From Cyanobacteria bacterium M_surface_10_m2_119 (GTDB lineage: Bacteria > Cyanobacteriota > Cyanobacteriia > PCC-6307 > Cyanobiaceae): DNA of 64,000 bases. Below the pieces are notes generated by a model. The model was not told the DNA's origin and did no database searches. It worked only from the letters and a program-made list of their open reading frames with translations. The number at the start of each line of letters is the position of its first letter. The stretch's first letter is position 1. The stretch lies in contig VGPU01000003.1 in NCBI GenBank assembly GCA_016882525.1, forward strand, positions 45,978-109,977, read 5' to 3'. Of this stretch, positions 9,313 to 18,095 are shown piece after piece. The translations under genes were made by a program, and so were the position numbers.

Positions 9313-9582
9313 TCAGAGATGGCGCCCGGGTTCGTAGAGGGTCCGGGGATCGCCATCGGCGCCGATGAAGCTGGAGGGATCCTGGATCCAGCGGTCCACC
9401 AGCTCTTCCAAGCGCCGCTGGGCCAGGGGATCGAGAACGGCGGTACGGCGGAGGGCGTGCAGGTAGCCGTCGGCGTAGAGACGCAGTTCCCCAGGCCCGT
9501 GGTGGCGGTGGGCCAGTTCCTGGCAGGCGTCGCACAGCGACTGGAAATGGCGAATGGCGTCCGGGTGCTGCAGCGCGGTCAT
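9313..9582 (-). CDS. DUF6761 family cyanobacterial protein
   Basis: 89 residues from ATG 9582 (MTALQHPDAIRHFQSLCDACQELAHRHH); the ORF-track start 24 bases upstream adds only MGTRARPT. It has a compact helical sequence with ELRLYADGYLHALRRTAVLDPLAQRRLEELVDRWIQDPSSFIGADGD, which I match to the small cyanobacterial DUF6761 family. The function is unknown. It is convergent with grxD, the stops being 16 bases apart, and divergent from the response regulator. Confidence 0.75.
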   Translation of the reverse strand: MTALQHPDAIRHFQSLCDACQELAHRHHGPGELRLYADGYLHALRRTAVLDPLAQRRLEELVDRWIQDPSSFIGADGDPRTLYEPGRHL

Positions 9583-9727
9583 CGTTGGGCGTGCCCTCGT
9601 GCCCATTGTGGCCCTCCCGTGCCACCCGCGGTGGCTGCCCCGTCGGTGGTCAGTTGCAAAGGCAGCGGCTGATACCGGCCTGCCCTGGTCAGGTCCGTTA
9701 GCTTAGGCCTCAATCCGGGCAGAACCG

Positions 9728-10540
9728 ATGGCGTCCGCCCAGTCACCTCCATCCCCATCCACGCCGCCTTCCGCTGCTCCCATGGGGGATCCCTCTGCTG
9801 CTGCCACGCCTGGAGCCAGTGCAGCCAAGCGGGTGCTGGTGGTGGATCCTCACGCCACCTTGCGCACCGTGCTGGCCCAGCGCCTGCGCCAGGATGGACA
9901 TCTGGCCGCGGCCGTGGCCTCGGCCCGGGAAGCCATCGATCTCTGTCGTGACCAGGCTCCCGACCTCCTGGTGAGCGCCGAGCTGCTCGATGAGAGCAGT
10001 GCCCTGCGCCTCGCTTCCCATCTCCGTTGCCCCGTGATGGTGCTCACGGCCCGCACGGGGTCGGAGCCCGTGGTGAATCTGCTGGATGCTGGGGCTGACG
10101 ACGTGCTGCGCAAGCCCTTCGGGCTGGAGGAGTTGGCAGCCCGCTGCCGATCCCTGCTGCGCCGCAGCGGCAGCGGACTGCAGGAACGGGTCTGTGTGGG
10201 GCCGCTGGAGGTGCACCTGCTGCTGCGCCAGGTGACTCTGCGCGACCAGCCTGTGGAACTCAGCCCCCGGGAATTCGCCCTGCTCTGTGCCCTCCTGATG
10301 CCACCTGGGGTGGTGCGCAGCCGTCAGGAGCTGTTGCGCATGGCCTGGCCTCCCTTCAGTGGGGGGCCCCGCTCCGTCGACACCCAGGTGCTCACCCTGC
10401 GTCGCAAGCTGGAGCAGGCTGGGCTCGGTGAGGGGGGCGGCATCGAGACGATGCGCCAGCAGGGCTATCGCTTCAGTCTGGACAACCTGCCGGAGGTGGT
10501 TGACGATCCGGCAGCGGTCAACTCCCTGGCCCGGAACTGA
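9728..10540 (+). CDS. OmpR/PhoB-type response regulator lacking the phosphoacceptor Asp
   Basis: 270 residues. After a ~33-residue low-complexity leader rich in Ser, Pro and Ala, a receiver domain starts at RVLVVD (D40) and a winged-helix DNA-binding domain follows (about residues 160-255: VELSPREFALLCALL, VDTQVLTLRRKLE, IETMRQQGYRF). In the receiver the usual DD pair is D40-P41, and the phosphoacceptor position in PDLLVSAELLD is Ala84 instead of Asp; the switch Thr (VLTART) and Lys (RKPFG) remain. It is therefore probably an atypical regulator that does not need phosphorylation. The start may be the internal ATG at 9782, just before the receiver. No cognate kinase is nearby. Confidence 0.88.
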   Translation: MASAQSPPSPSTPPSAAPMGDPSAAATPGASAAKRVLVVDPHATLRTVLAQRLRQDGHLAAAVASAREAIDLCRDQAPDLLVSAELLDESSALRLASHLRCPVMVLTARTGSEPVVNLLDAGADDVLRKPFGLEELAARCRSLLRRSGSGLQERVCVGPLEVHLLLRQVTLRDQPVELSPREFALLCALLMPPGVVRSRQELLRMAWPPFSGGPRSVDTQVLTLRRKLEQAGLGEGGGIETMRQQGYRFSLDNLPEVVDDPAAVNSLARN

Positions 10541-11114
10541 GCACGGCAGGGAGAGCGGCCGCGGCCCTGAGGGTGAACAGCCCCCAAGCCAGTTCCGCTA
10601 GCAGCATGGTGGCGCTCAGGCCCGCCAGCAGCTGATAGGTCCAGGGTGGGCTGATCCGGCCGATTGAGCTGGTGTCCAGGCCTGTTGCCAGGGAAAAGCG
10701 GCGCAGAAAGACATCAAAGGCGGCAATCCTCTGGGGCAGGAGGAATGACTGATCCCCGCTGCGCAGATAAAACACGCGACCGCCCTGGCTGGTGGCCACG
10801 GGGGTGATGGCTTCGATGGCTTGCCAGGGCAGCTGCCAGCCCCGACGCAGCAGCCAGGCGCACCAGGCGGGATGGCCGACGCGAAGGCCGCTGCTGCTCA
10901 GCTGCACCTCTTCACTGGTGGCCGCCCAAACCAGCAGCAGCCCGGCGGCCAGGGCCAGCCACAGGGCCGTCTGCAGCCCAGCTGGTGCCAGCCAGGGCAG
11001 GGGTGCTGCCAGGGCCAGGTAGAGGCTCACCAGGGTGAAGCGGATCAGGGGCGCCATGGGGAAGCGGATCGGGGACCCATGGCTGCAGTCCTCCGCTGCC
11101 GGGGTGGGGGGCAT
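10518..11114 (-). CDS. Predicted membrane protein with a PH-like soluble loop
   Basis: About 198 residues from ATG 11114, or 179 from ATG 11057 (MAPLIRFTLVSLYLALAA). Two hydrophobic segments near the N-terminus (LVSLYLALAAPLPWLA; LQTALWLALAAGLLLVWAA) precede a soluble stretch, and one more follows near the C-terminus (YQLLAGLSATMLLAELAWGL). The soluble part (WCAWLLRRGWQLPWQAIEAITP, VFYLRSGDQSFLLPQRI) looks like a PH-like fold seen in small membrane proteins. Function unknown. The ATG overlaps the upstream gene's TGA (TGATG), so they are coupled. Its 3' end overlaps the response regulator by 23 bases, tail to tail. Confidence 0.72.
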   Translation of the reverse strand: MPPTPAAEDCSHGSPIRFPMAPLIRFTLVSLYLALAAPLPWLAPAGLQTALWLALAAGLLLVWAATSEEVQLSSSGLRVGHPAWCAWLLRRGWQLPWQAIEAITPVATSQGGRVFYLRSGDQSFLLPQRIAAFDVFLRRFSLATGLDTSSIGRISPPWTYQLLAGLSATMLLAELAWGLFTLRAAAALPAVLSSGPGS

Positions 11115-11398
11115 CACCGGTCGTCGGCGGAGCCGGGCAATGGCTCGATCAGCGTCGGCGGGGTGTACTCCCCGCCGAACACCTCGCGTTCGCGCCCGTT
11201 CCAGAACTCGCCCAGCCGCATCAGATCTGCATGGGCCTCCAGCAGCCGGCGCATGTAGTCCTCGGGATCGAGGGTGTCCTTGGCTTCCTTGAGTTTGACC
11301 AGGCGGAGCTGCATCAGCATCCAGGGCTTGCTCAGCTCGCCGCGTTGCTCGAGATAGCGGGCCAGTTCGGCGGCGCTGGGTTGGGGAGAGCCGCTCAT
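11114..11398 (-). CDS. Conserved cyanobacterial hypothetical protein
   Basis: 94 residues from ATG 11398 (MSGSPQPSAAELARYLEQRGELSKPW). Fully soluble and helical, with MLMQLRLVKLKEAKDTLDPEDYMRRLLEAHADLMRLGEFWNGRE and a short Pro-rich tail. The ORF track adds five upstream residues without support. I do not recognise a functional family. Its stop overlaps the start of the membrane protein gene. Confidence 0.68.
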   Translation of the reverse strand: MSGSPQPSAAELARYLEQRGELSKPWMLMQLRLVKLKEAKDTLDPEDYMRRLLEAHADLMRLGEFWNGREREVFGGEYTPPTLIEPLPGSADDR

Positions 11399-11428
11399 CG
11401 TCAGCGCAACCACACAGGTCGGCCCAGG

Positions 11429-13849
11429 CTATGCAGGGGGGAGGGGCGAGTGCGGCGGGAAGCGGTTCCCTGTAGCCGCCAGCTGCTGGCGGCTGATGGG
11501 GCGGGAGAAGTGGCAGCCCTGAAAGTGCTCCAGGCCGGCATCGCGCAGCAGCCGGACCATGGCCTCCTCTTCCACCCCTTCCGCCACCAGGGTGAGGCCC
11601 ATCTCCCGGGAGAGGGCATGGAGCAACCGCACGATCTGAAGGGCGATCGAATCACTGGTGGCTGCCAGCACGAAGGATTTGTCGATCTTGAGTTCATCGG
11701 GCTTCAGCCACATCAGCAGGCGCAGCGAGGAGAAACCGGTGCCGAAATCGTCGAGGGCCAGTTGAACGCCTGCGCGGCGCAGGCTCTCGAGGTTGTCGGT
11801 GAGTTCGACGCTCGTCTCCACCACCGCGGATTCGGTGATCTCGAGGGTCACGCTGTCCGCGGTGATGCGTTGCTCACTCAGTGCCGCCAGCAGCATCGGC
11901 CCGAATCCCTCCCCGGCGAGCTGGCTGGCACTGATGTTCAATGCCAAGGGCAGATCGGGGCGTTGCAGGTCCTCGCGCAGCAGCTTCAACTCCTGCAGCG
12001 TGATGGCCAGCAGCAGGCGGCCGAGCTCCGGCATCAGCCGGTAGCGCTCTGCCAGGGCGAAGAACACGTCGGCTGGCACGTTGACGAAGTCCGGGTTGTT
12101 CCAGCGGGCCAGGGCCTCAACCTTCAACAGCTGCCCCTCGGCATTGACGATGGGCTGGAAGAGGATCTGAAAGCGTTCCTGGGCATGGCTGATATCACTC
12201 TGGAGGGCGTTGAACAGGCGGTAGTTGTTCAGTGCATCCCAGTCGCTCTCCAGATCAAACACCGAGACATGCTGATGATGGCCTGTCTTGGCCATCACCA
12301 TCGCCATGTCGGAGCGCCGGATCAGTTCCTCTGCCGAGGTGCCGCCGGCATCGCTCACGGCGACGCCGATGCTCAGGCTGATCTTGATCCGATCGGGTTG
12401 GCTGCTGACGCGAAAGCGGAAGGCCTCAAGCAGCTGGAGTGCCCGCCCATGGGCCTGGCTGCGCACCGCAGCCGTGTCACCCGGCTCCAGGGCCATGGTG
12501 TCGAGGATCAGGCTGAATTCGTCGCCACCGAAGCGGGCCAGAAAGTCGTTGGTGCCGATCAGCCGTTGCAGCTCGTCGGCGACGAAGCGCAGCGTGCTGT
12601 CCCCCGTGCTGTGGCCGTAGGTCTCATTGATCTGCTTGAACTTGTCGATGTTGATGAACAGCAGGGCCAGGGGCCTGCCGTTGCGGCCGCTGCGTTCACT
12701 TTCCCAGTGGAGCCGCTCGAGAAAGTAGTTACGGTTTGGCAGGCCGGTGATCAGATCCAGCAGTGCCAGGGATCGGGCGGTCTGCAACACCAGTTCAAAC
12801 CGTCCCGCCAGCCGCTCCAGCCGTCCCTGCTCCGGGGTGTTTCCGGGCTGGTCGGTTTCGTGACGCTTCAGCAGCCGGGCAAAGGCCATGGTGTCGGACC
12901 CCTCCTCGCCGATCTGCACCTGATCGAGCAGGCGGCGCAGCTCGCGCTCCGTGCCGCGGATGCGCTGGTTCACCAGGCGCTCGCGGCAAAGCCTCTCCAG
13001 CCGCAGGCGTCTCTGGCCCAGCATCCAGCGCATGCGCTGCGTCAGGGCCAGGAGCAGCCCGCCAGCCACCAGTCCGCCCAGGGCCAGCCATTCCCCGGAC
13101 ACCCGTTCGCCCCACGGGGGCTCACGCACCTGCAGCGGCCGTCCAGCACTGGTCCACAACACCGGTTGGACGGTGCGGAGCTGGCCGCCTGGCCCTGACT
13201 TTTGCCCATCGAGCACCAGCTGGCCGGCGAGGCTGCGCAGGCCGGATCGCAGCGGTGAACCATCGCCCGGGGAGAGCAGGGGCACCATGTAGGTGAGGGT
13301 GGCGCTGCTGCGCCGTATCCCGTCGGTGTCGGAGATCACTGCGATGCCGCCCACCAGAGGGCCCGAGGTGCTTGGGCAGATCACCGGCAAATGGTCAGCG
13401 GCCTGGCGCAGACGCTCCCGGCTCACGTCATCGAGGCAGCGGATCAGCGGACTGTCGCTGGACCGGTCCTGCCGGTCCACGCCTTCAAGGGCCAGCCGGC
13501 GGCCGCCACCGTCATGGATCGCCATCACGGCCCCGCCGTCGAGCAGGGCGGTGGTGCGCATCAAGCGCTCTACGAAGTCGGGCTGACGCCCTTCGCTGAA
13601 TGCCAGAGCTTCGTCCCACGCTGCCCAGTCGTTGAGGGGGCGTTTGTTGTCCCGCACCAGCGACTGCAGCACCTGCAGCTGTTCCTGCTGGTAGTTGGAG
13701 AGCTGCTCTCGGGTGTTCTGATAGCGACGCAGCGCCTCCAGGCCGATCAGCAGCAGCACCAGTGCTCCTCCGGCGCGCAGGTTTCGGAGCCAGCGGCTGT
13801 CGCTAGCCGCCAGTCGCTCCTGCTTCAGCCAGGACCGCAGACTGTGCAC
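11429..13849 (-). CDS. Membrane-bound CHASE4-GGDEF-EAL cyclic-di-GMP turnover protein
   Basis: 806 residues with a GTG start. A first membrane segment (AGGALVLLLIGLEAL, ~residues 27-41) precedes a periplasmic CHASE4-like sensor (NDWAAWDEALAF) and a second membrane segment (WLALGGLVAGGLLLAL, ~255-270). A diguanylate cyclase domain follows (LDLITGLPNRNYFLERL, intact RFGGDEF around 440), then a phosphodiesterase domain (EALARW around 578, DDFGTGFSSLRLL, LKIDKSF). Both catalytic signatures are intact, so it could make or degrade c-di-GMP in response to an extracytoplasmic signal; which activity dominates cannot be told. It is the only c-di-GMP enzyme in this window. Confidence 0.93.
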   Translation of the reverse strand: MHSLRSWLKQERLAASDSRWLRNLRAGGALVLLLIGLEALRRYQNTREQLSNYQQEQLQVLQSLVRDNKRPLNDWAAWDEALAFSEGRQPDFVERLMRTTALLDGGAVMAIHDGGGRRLALEGVDRQDRSSDSPLIRCLDDVSRERLRQAADHLPVICPSTSGPLVGGIAVISDTDGIRRSSATLTYMVPLLSPGDGSPLRSGLRSLAGQLVLDGQKSGPGGQLRTVQPVLWTSAGRPLQVREPPWGERVSGEWLALGGLVAGGLLLALTQRMRWMLGQRRLRLERLCRERLVNQRIRGTERELRRLLDQVQIGEEGSDTMAFARLLKRHETDQPGNTPEQGRLERLAGRFELVLQTARSLALLDLITGLPNRNYFLERLHWESERSGRNGRPLALLFINIDKFKQINETYGHSTGDSTLRFVADELQRLIGTNDFLARFGGDEFSLILDTMALEPGDTAAVRSQAHGRALQLLEAFRFRVSSQPDRIKISLSIGVAVSDAGGTSAEELIRRSDMAMVMAKTGHHQHVSVFDLESDWDALNNYRLFNALQSDISHAQERFQILFQPIVNAEGQLLKVEALARWNNPDFVNVPADVFFALAERYRLMPELGRLLLAITLQELKLLREDLQRPDLPLALNISASQLAGEGFGPMLLAALSEQRITADSVTLEITESAVVETSVELTDNLESLRRAGVQLALDDFGTGFSSLRLLMWLKPDELKIDKSFVLAATSDSIALQIVRLLHALSREMGLTLVAEGVEEEAMVRLLRDAGLEHFQGCHFSRPISRQQLAATGNRFPPHSPLPPA

Positions 13850-13915
13850 GCACCCCCCCGCTGTGGCCGGGTCACTGGTCTTCTCTGGCCACTATGGCAG
13901 CGATGGCCGGTTGGT

Positions 13916-15535
13916 TCAGGCCGGCAATGCCCAGGGGTTGAGGCCCAGGTCGGCGCCGATGCGGTGGGCGCAGGCGAAGCCGCTGAAGGCCACCGCATTC
14001 AACCCCTGGCCCGGGAAGCAGGAATCGCCGACGCAGTAGAGGCCCCGCAGCCCGGTGCGGTTGAAGGGCATCGGCAGCAGTCCGGGCAGGCGCAGGGCCG
14101 GGATCGGTCCGTAGCTGCCGCCCATGCGGCCCAGGAAGCGGCGGTGGCTGCGGGGCGTGCCGATCTCCTGGTGGCGGATGGCGCCCTTCAGCCCCGGCAG
14201 GATCGCCTCCAGGCGCTGGATCAGGCGGGCGGCGTCGGCTTCCTTCTTGGCCCGATAGGCGCTGGGCGAGAGCTCGCGCCAGTGCTCCATCGCGCTGGGG
14301 GTGAAGGTGTGCAGGATGTGGCACCCCTCCGGTGCCAGGGAGGGATCAAGCAAGGTGGGCATCGACACGAACACCACCCCCTGCTCCGCCTCCATCTCCT
14401 CCCAGCGCTCCAGCAGCAGGTGGTGGCAGTGGAATCCCTCGGGGACCAGGGCCGCGTCGATGCCCAGGTGCAGGGACAGGAATGAGGGCGAGGGCCTGTA
14501 GCGGCGGCGCCAGGTGGCTTCGCTCTTGGGGGTGTGGGCGGCATCCACCAGGGCCGCAGCGGCCGGGCGATGGATGTCTGAACCCTCTTCGGCGGTGGCA
14601 AAGGTGTCCCAGCGGGTGGCGTTGCTCACCACGCGGCGGGCCCGCAGTTCCTCACCACTGGCCAGCTTCACCCCCACGGCCTGCGCGGAGGCAGCGTCGC
14701 CCTCGATCAGCACCTGGGTGACGCGGGCCCCGTAGCGGATGGCGCCGCCGTGCTGCTCCAGCCCGGCCACCAGCTTCTCGGCGATCACGCCCACACCGCC
14801 TCTGGGGTAGTTGATGCCGCCGGCATGACGGTCGGAGAACACCATGCCGGCGTTGATCATTGGCGTGAGGTCGGCCGGCATCACGCTCCAGCAGAAGCAC
14901 TCCATGTCGATGAAGCGCAGCAGTTGCGCATCCTTGATGTGCTGGCGGGCCACATCGCCCACGTTGAAAGGCAGCCAGCGGGCCAGGCCCAGGCAGGCCA
15001 GCGGTGCCCGGAAAAACACCTTGGCCAGATAGGCGGGATCCTCCAGCGACAGCAGCGGCATCGCATCGAGGCAGTTGAACACCTGCCAGCAGGTGTCGTA
15101 GAAGGCGCGGATCCCCTTGGCCTCGTGGGGGAAGCGGGCGGTGAGGTCGGCCAGGAACTGCTCGTAATCCCTGGCCACGGCCACATTGAGGCCGCCGGGC
15201 AGGTGGTATTCGAGCTGGGCTGGGTCGGGTACCGTATCGCAGCGCTGGCCCACGTCGGCCAGGGCGCGGGTGAGCAGGTTGGTGTGGCCCTTCTCCCCGA
15301 AGCCGAAGATCATCGAGGCGCCCACATCAAAGGTGTAGCCCTCTCGCCGGAAGCTGCCGCCGCTGCCCCCCGGGATCAGGTAGCGCTCCAGCACCAGCAC
15401 CTTGGCCCCCTTGGCGGCCAGCTGGCTGGCGGTGACCAGGCCGCCGATGCCGCTGCCGATCACGATCACGTCCCAGGCGGTGGTTGCGGGATCGGTGCTG
15501 GTGCTGGCCGTTGCGGTCAAGGCGGTGGCGGTCAC
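13916..15535 (-). CDS. crtH: Carotenoid isomerase CrtH (CrtISO)
   Basis: 539 residues with a GTG start. The N-terminal dinucleotide-binding motif VIVIGSGIGGLVTASQLAAKGAKVLVLE begins near residue 25, and the protein ends with LYCVGDSCFPGQGLNAVAFSGFACAHRIG, the FAD-binding C-terminus of the CrtI/CrtISO family. Family-typical blocks include PGGSGGSFRREGYTFDVGASMIFG and YPRGGVGVIAEKL. It isomerises poly-cis prolycopene to all-trans lycopene in the thylakoid membrane, after CrtQ/zeta-carotene desaturase. It is in line with trmFO but separated from it by 99 bases. Confidence 0.93.
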   Translation of the reverse strand: MTATALTATASTSTDPATTAWDVIVIGSGIGGLVTASQLAAKGAKVLVLERYLIPGGSGGSFRREGYTFDVGASMIFGFGEKGHTNLLTRALADVGQRCDTVPDPAQLEYHLPGGLNVAVARDYEQFLADLTARFPHEAKGIRAFYDTCWQVFNCLDAMPLLSLEDPAYLAKVFFRAPLACLGLARWLPFNVGDVARQHIKDAQLLRFIDMECFCWSVMPADLTPMINAGMVFSDRHAGGINYPRGGVGVIAEKLVAGLEQHGGAIRYGARVTQVLIEGDAASAQAVGVKLASGEELRARRVVSNATRWDTFATAEEGSDIHRPAAAALVDAAHTPKSEATWRRRYRPSPSFLSLHLGIDAALVPEGFHCHHLLLERWEEMEAEQGVVFVSMPTLLDPSLAPEGCHILHTFTPSAMEHWRELSPSAYRAKKEADAARLIQRLEAILPGLKGAIRHQEIGTPRSHRRFLGRMGGSYGPIPALRLPGLLPMPFNRTGLRGLYCVGDSCFPGQGLNAVAFSGFACAHRIGADLGLNPWALPA

Positions 15536-15634
15536 AGGGGCCGGAGGTGGGTGGCGTTGCCGCGACCCTAGGAACCCGGGATCCGTCGCTTGTCCCCCGC
15601 TGGGCAGGAAGCGGCCGGTCGGGGGCTGGGGCGC

Positions 15635-17005
15635 TCAGGCCAGCGCCAGCGCCGGCTGGGTGAACGGTGCCAGATCTGCCAGGGCTCGGTCGCGGTAGGC
15701 GCCATAGCGCTCGCGCTTGCCCTTGATCCGCTCCGGCAGTTCCGGCAGCAGGCCGAAGTTGGGCGGCATCGGCTGGAAGCCGCCGCCCTTGCCCCCGCCC
15801 CCGCAGGGCGCCTCGGCGATGAAGTGGGTGAGGGCGCCGAGCATGGTGGTGGGCGGCAGGCTGATGGGCTCCTCTCCCCGGGCCAGGCGGGCGGCGTTGG
15901 TGCCGGCCAGCCAGCCCCCGGCCACGGCGGCTGCGTAGCCCTCGGTGCCGGTGATCTGCCCCGCGGCCAGCAGGGTGGGGCGCTGGCGGAACTGCAGGGT
16001 GGGATCGAGCAGCTGGGGCGATTCCAGAAAGGTGTTGCGGTGCATCACCCCGAAGCGCACGAATTCGGCGTTCTCCAGCCCCGGGATCAGGCGCAGCACC
16101 CGCTTCTGTTCACCCCATTTCAGATTGGTCTGGAAGCCCACCAGGTTCCAGAGGCGGCCGTCCTTGTCTTCCTGGCGCAGCTGCACCACGGCATAGGCGC
16201 GGTTGGCGCGGCGCACGTCGCGGTCGTTCACATCGCCCCAGCGGGGATCCCACAGGCCGATCGGCTTGAGCGGGCCGTAGCGCATCGTGTCTTCGCCGCG
16301 GCGGGCGAGCTCCTCGATCGGCAGGCAGCCCTCGAAGAAGGTGGCGTTCTCCTTTTCGAAGTCCTTGAGTTCGGCCTGCTCGGCCTCCAGCAGCGCCTCA
16401 CGGAAGGCGAGGAACTGCTCCTTGTTCATCGGGCAGTTGATGTAGTCGGCGTCGCCCTTGTCGTAGCGCGAGGCGCGGAAGGCCACCGAGAGGTCGATGC
16501 TCTCGCCCTCCACGATCGGGCTCGCCGCATCAAAGAAGTGGCAGTCTGCGCGGCCGGTGAAGGCCCGCAGCTGATCGGCCAGGGATTCGCTGGTGAGCGG
16601 GCCCGTGGCCAGCACGGCGATCTCGCCGGCCCCAGGCAGCTCGGTGTGCTCCCGACGCTCCACCGTCACCAGGGGGTGCTGCTCCAGGGCAGCCGTGAGG
16701 GCGGCGCTGTAGCGGCCCCGGTCCACTGCCAGGGCGCCCCCCGCGGGTACGGCGTGCTGGTCGGCGGTCCGAATCACCAGGGAGCCGAGGCGGCGCAGCT
16801 CCTCCTGCAACAGACCCGCTGCCCGATCGCTGCTCAGGGCCCCGAAGCTGTTGCTGCAGACCAACTCGGCGAATTGGCCACTGTGGTGGGCCGGGGAGCG
16901 GCGCACCGGCCTCATCTCCACCAGTCGCACCGGGATGCCGGCCTGGGCGATCTGCCAGGACGCTTCGGTGCCGGCCAGACCGGCACCGATCACCAGGACG
17001 CTCAA
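15635..17005 (-). CDS. trmFO: TrmFO, folate/FAD-dependent tRNA (uracil-54-C5) methyltransferase
   Basis: 456 residues, the family length. It starts with TTG, reading [33 protein letters not shown], the FAD-binding N-terminus. Further TrmFO blocks: [75 protein letters not shown] and [21 protein letters not shown]. It makes ribothymidine at position 54 of tRNA using methylenetetrahydrofolate. The C-terminus has a Gly-rich insert ([12 protein letters not shown]). Confidence 0.95.
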   Translation of the reverse strand: MSVLVIGAGLAGTEASWQIAQAGIPVRLVEMRPVRRSPAHHSGQFAELVCSNSFGALSSDRAAGLLQEELRRLGSLVIRTADQHAVPAGGALAVDRGRYSAALTAALEQHPLVTVERREHTELPGAGEIAVLATGPLTSESLADQLRAFTGRADCHFFDAASPIVEGESIDLSVAFRASRYDKGDADYINCPMNKEQFLAFREALLEAEQAELKDFEKENATFFEGCLPIEELARRGEDTMRYGPLKPIGLWDPRWGDVNDRDVRRANRAYAVVQLRQEDKDGRLWNLVGFQTNLKWGEQKRVLRLIPGLENAEFVRFGVMHRNTFLESPQLLDPTLQFRQRPTLLAAGQITGTEGYAAAVAGGWLAGTNAARLARGEEPISLPPTTMLGALTHFIAEAPCGGGGKGGGFQPMPPNFGLLPELPERIKGKRERYGAYRDRALADLAPFTQPALALA

Positions 17006-17019
17006 CGGTTGGGCCGGCT

Positions 17020-17142
17020 TCAGGCGCGGGCGCGGGCAATCATCAGCTGCAGCTGGCCGACAGCGGCACGGCCGATGTGAAACACGGCCCAGCCCGCAGC
17101 CAGAACGATCGGAGCGGCAACCAGCACGAGCCGAAGGTCCAT
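17020..17142 (-). CDS. psbY: PsbY, photosystem II low-molecular-weight subunit
   Basis: 40 residues from ATG 17142: [40 protein letters not shown]. One transmembrane helix (residues 4-24) followed by a basic stromal tail is the PsbY pattern; family members open MDxRxxxVxAPxxxAxGWAxFNIxxxAxxQ. PsbY sits at the edge of PSII next to cytochrome b559. The ORF track offers a 68-residue frame; the 28 extra N-terminal residues are not conserved. It lies 14 bases upstream of trmFO in the same direction. Confidence 0.9.
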   Translation of the reverse strand: MDLRLVLVAAPIVLAAGWAVFHIGRAAVGQLQLMIARARA

Positions 17143-17226
17143 GGGGAAAGCGGTCAAGAATGCAGGGATCTTAAGGACTGCCCGGCTGCCGCCGCTGCGG
17201 CCCGCCTGCTCTGCAGCACTTGGCAA

Positions 17227-17820
17227 TCATTCCAGCGCCGGAGCCCCGTGCAGCGCCGGAGCCCCGAGACCGGCGTGGGCCATGGCCAGCTCCCGGTAGC
17301 GCCTGGCATGGTCGCGCTGGTGGGCGATGGCCTCCGCACTCAGCTCCCGTTTCACCACCCCGGGGGCCCCCATCACCAGGGCACCCGCCGGCACGTCCCT
17401 GGTGACGACCGACCCTGCCGCCACGAGGGCACCGCTGCCCACCGTCACCCCGTTGAGCACGATGGCGCCGATGCCGATCAGGCAGCCATCCTCCAAGGTG
17501 GCCCCATGCACCACGGCGCGGTGGCCGATGGTCACGTCCCGGCCGATCAGCACAGGCTGGCCCGGATCCCCATGGAGCACGGCGCCGTCCTGCACGTTGC
17601 TGCCCTCCCCCACCCGGATGGCGCAGACGTCGCCGCGGGCCACGGCCGTGGGCCAGAGGCTGGCGCCGGCCTCCAACTGCACGTCGCCGATCAGCACCGC
17701 CGTCGCCGCCACCCAGGCCTGGGGGTGCACCTGGGGGGCCGGCCAGGGGGGCATGGGCCAGGGTTGGTTGCTGTTCACGGTGGTTGGCAGACCGGGGCTT
17801 CCGGCAGGGAGCAGGGGCAT
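17227..17820 (-). CDS. Gamma-carbonic-anhydrase-like hexapeptide-repeat protein
   Basis: About 197 residues from ATG 17820; a GTG at 17856 adds 12. The left-handed beta-helix signature runs from WVAATAVLIGDVQLEAGASLWPTAVARGD through NVQDGAVLHGD, VTIGHRAVVHGATLEDGCLIGIGAIVLNGVTVGSGALVAAGSVV to GAPGVVKREL. The His residues of LHGD, IGHRAVVHG are the metal ligands of gamma-CAs. The family (YrdA/CaiE/CcmM-N-like) includes active carbonic anhydrases and inactive relatives; it is a stand-alone domain without the RuBisCO-like repeats of CcmM. Start uncertain. Confidence 0.9.
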   Translation of the reverse strand: MPLLPAGSPGLPTTVNSNQPWPMPPWPAPQVHPQAWVAATAVLIGDVQLEAGASLWPTAVARGDVCAIRVGEGSNVQDGAVLHGDPGQPVLIGRDVTIGHRAVVHGATLEDGCLIGIGAIVLNGVTVGSGALVAAGSVVTRDVPAGALVMGAPGVVKRELSAEAIAHQRDHARRYRELAMAHAGLGAPALHGAPALE

Positions 17821-17842
17821 TCTCCGGCCTGCCCGAGGGCGG

Positions 17843-17872
17843 TTGGAGGATGTCACCCCTGGGTGATACGTT
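17843..17872 (+). promoter_or_regulatory. Predicted promoter of tRNA-Lys
   Basis: TTGGAG (17843-17848), an 18-base spacer and TACGTT (17867-17872) lie 22 bases before the tRNA gene. Both hexamers are partial matches to sigma-70 consensus. The element also overlaps the 5' end of the divergent gamma-CA-like gene. Prediction by eye only. Confidence 0.35.
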
Positions 17873-17893
17873 CAATCGGTGCCCAACGGGCGC

Positions 17894-17965
17894 GGGTCGC
17901 TAGCTCAGCGGTAGAGCACTCGGCTTTTAACCGATTGGTCCTGAGTTCGAATCTCAGGCGACCCA
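17894..17965 (+). tRNA. tRNA-Lys (anticodon TTT)
   Basis: A 72-base cloverleaf: acceptor GGGTCGC pairs with GCGACCC, the D arm is GCTC-AGCGGTA-GAGC, the anticodon stem CTCGG/CCGAT encloses CTTTTAA with anticodon TTT, and the T arm is CTGAG-TTCGAAT-CTCAG. The discriminator is A and CCA is not encoded. It reads AAA/AAG codons. The following genes on the opposite strand (VRR-NUC, J-domain) look accessory, and tRNA 3' ends are common integration points. Confidence 0.97.
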
Positions 17966-18095
17966 TGCACGCGGTGGGTTCATCGCCCACACCCTCTCGG
18001 AGATTCAGGCCCCCCTTGGCCCGAATTCCGACCGCCTGGGACATGCCACTGGCTTTTCAGGGAGTCTCAGCAGCGGCGTTCAGGTGGACTCGGGG

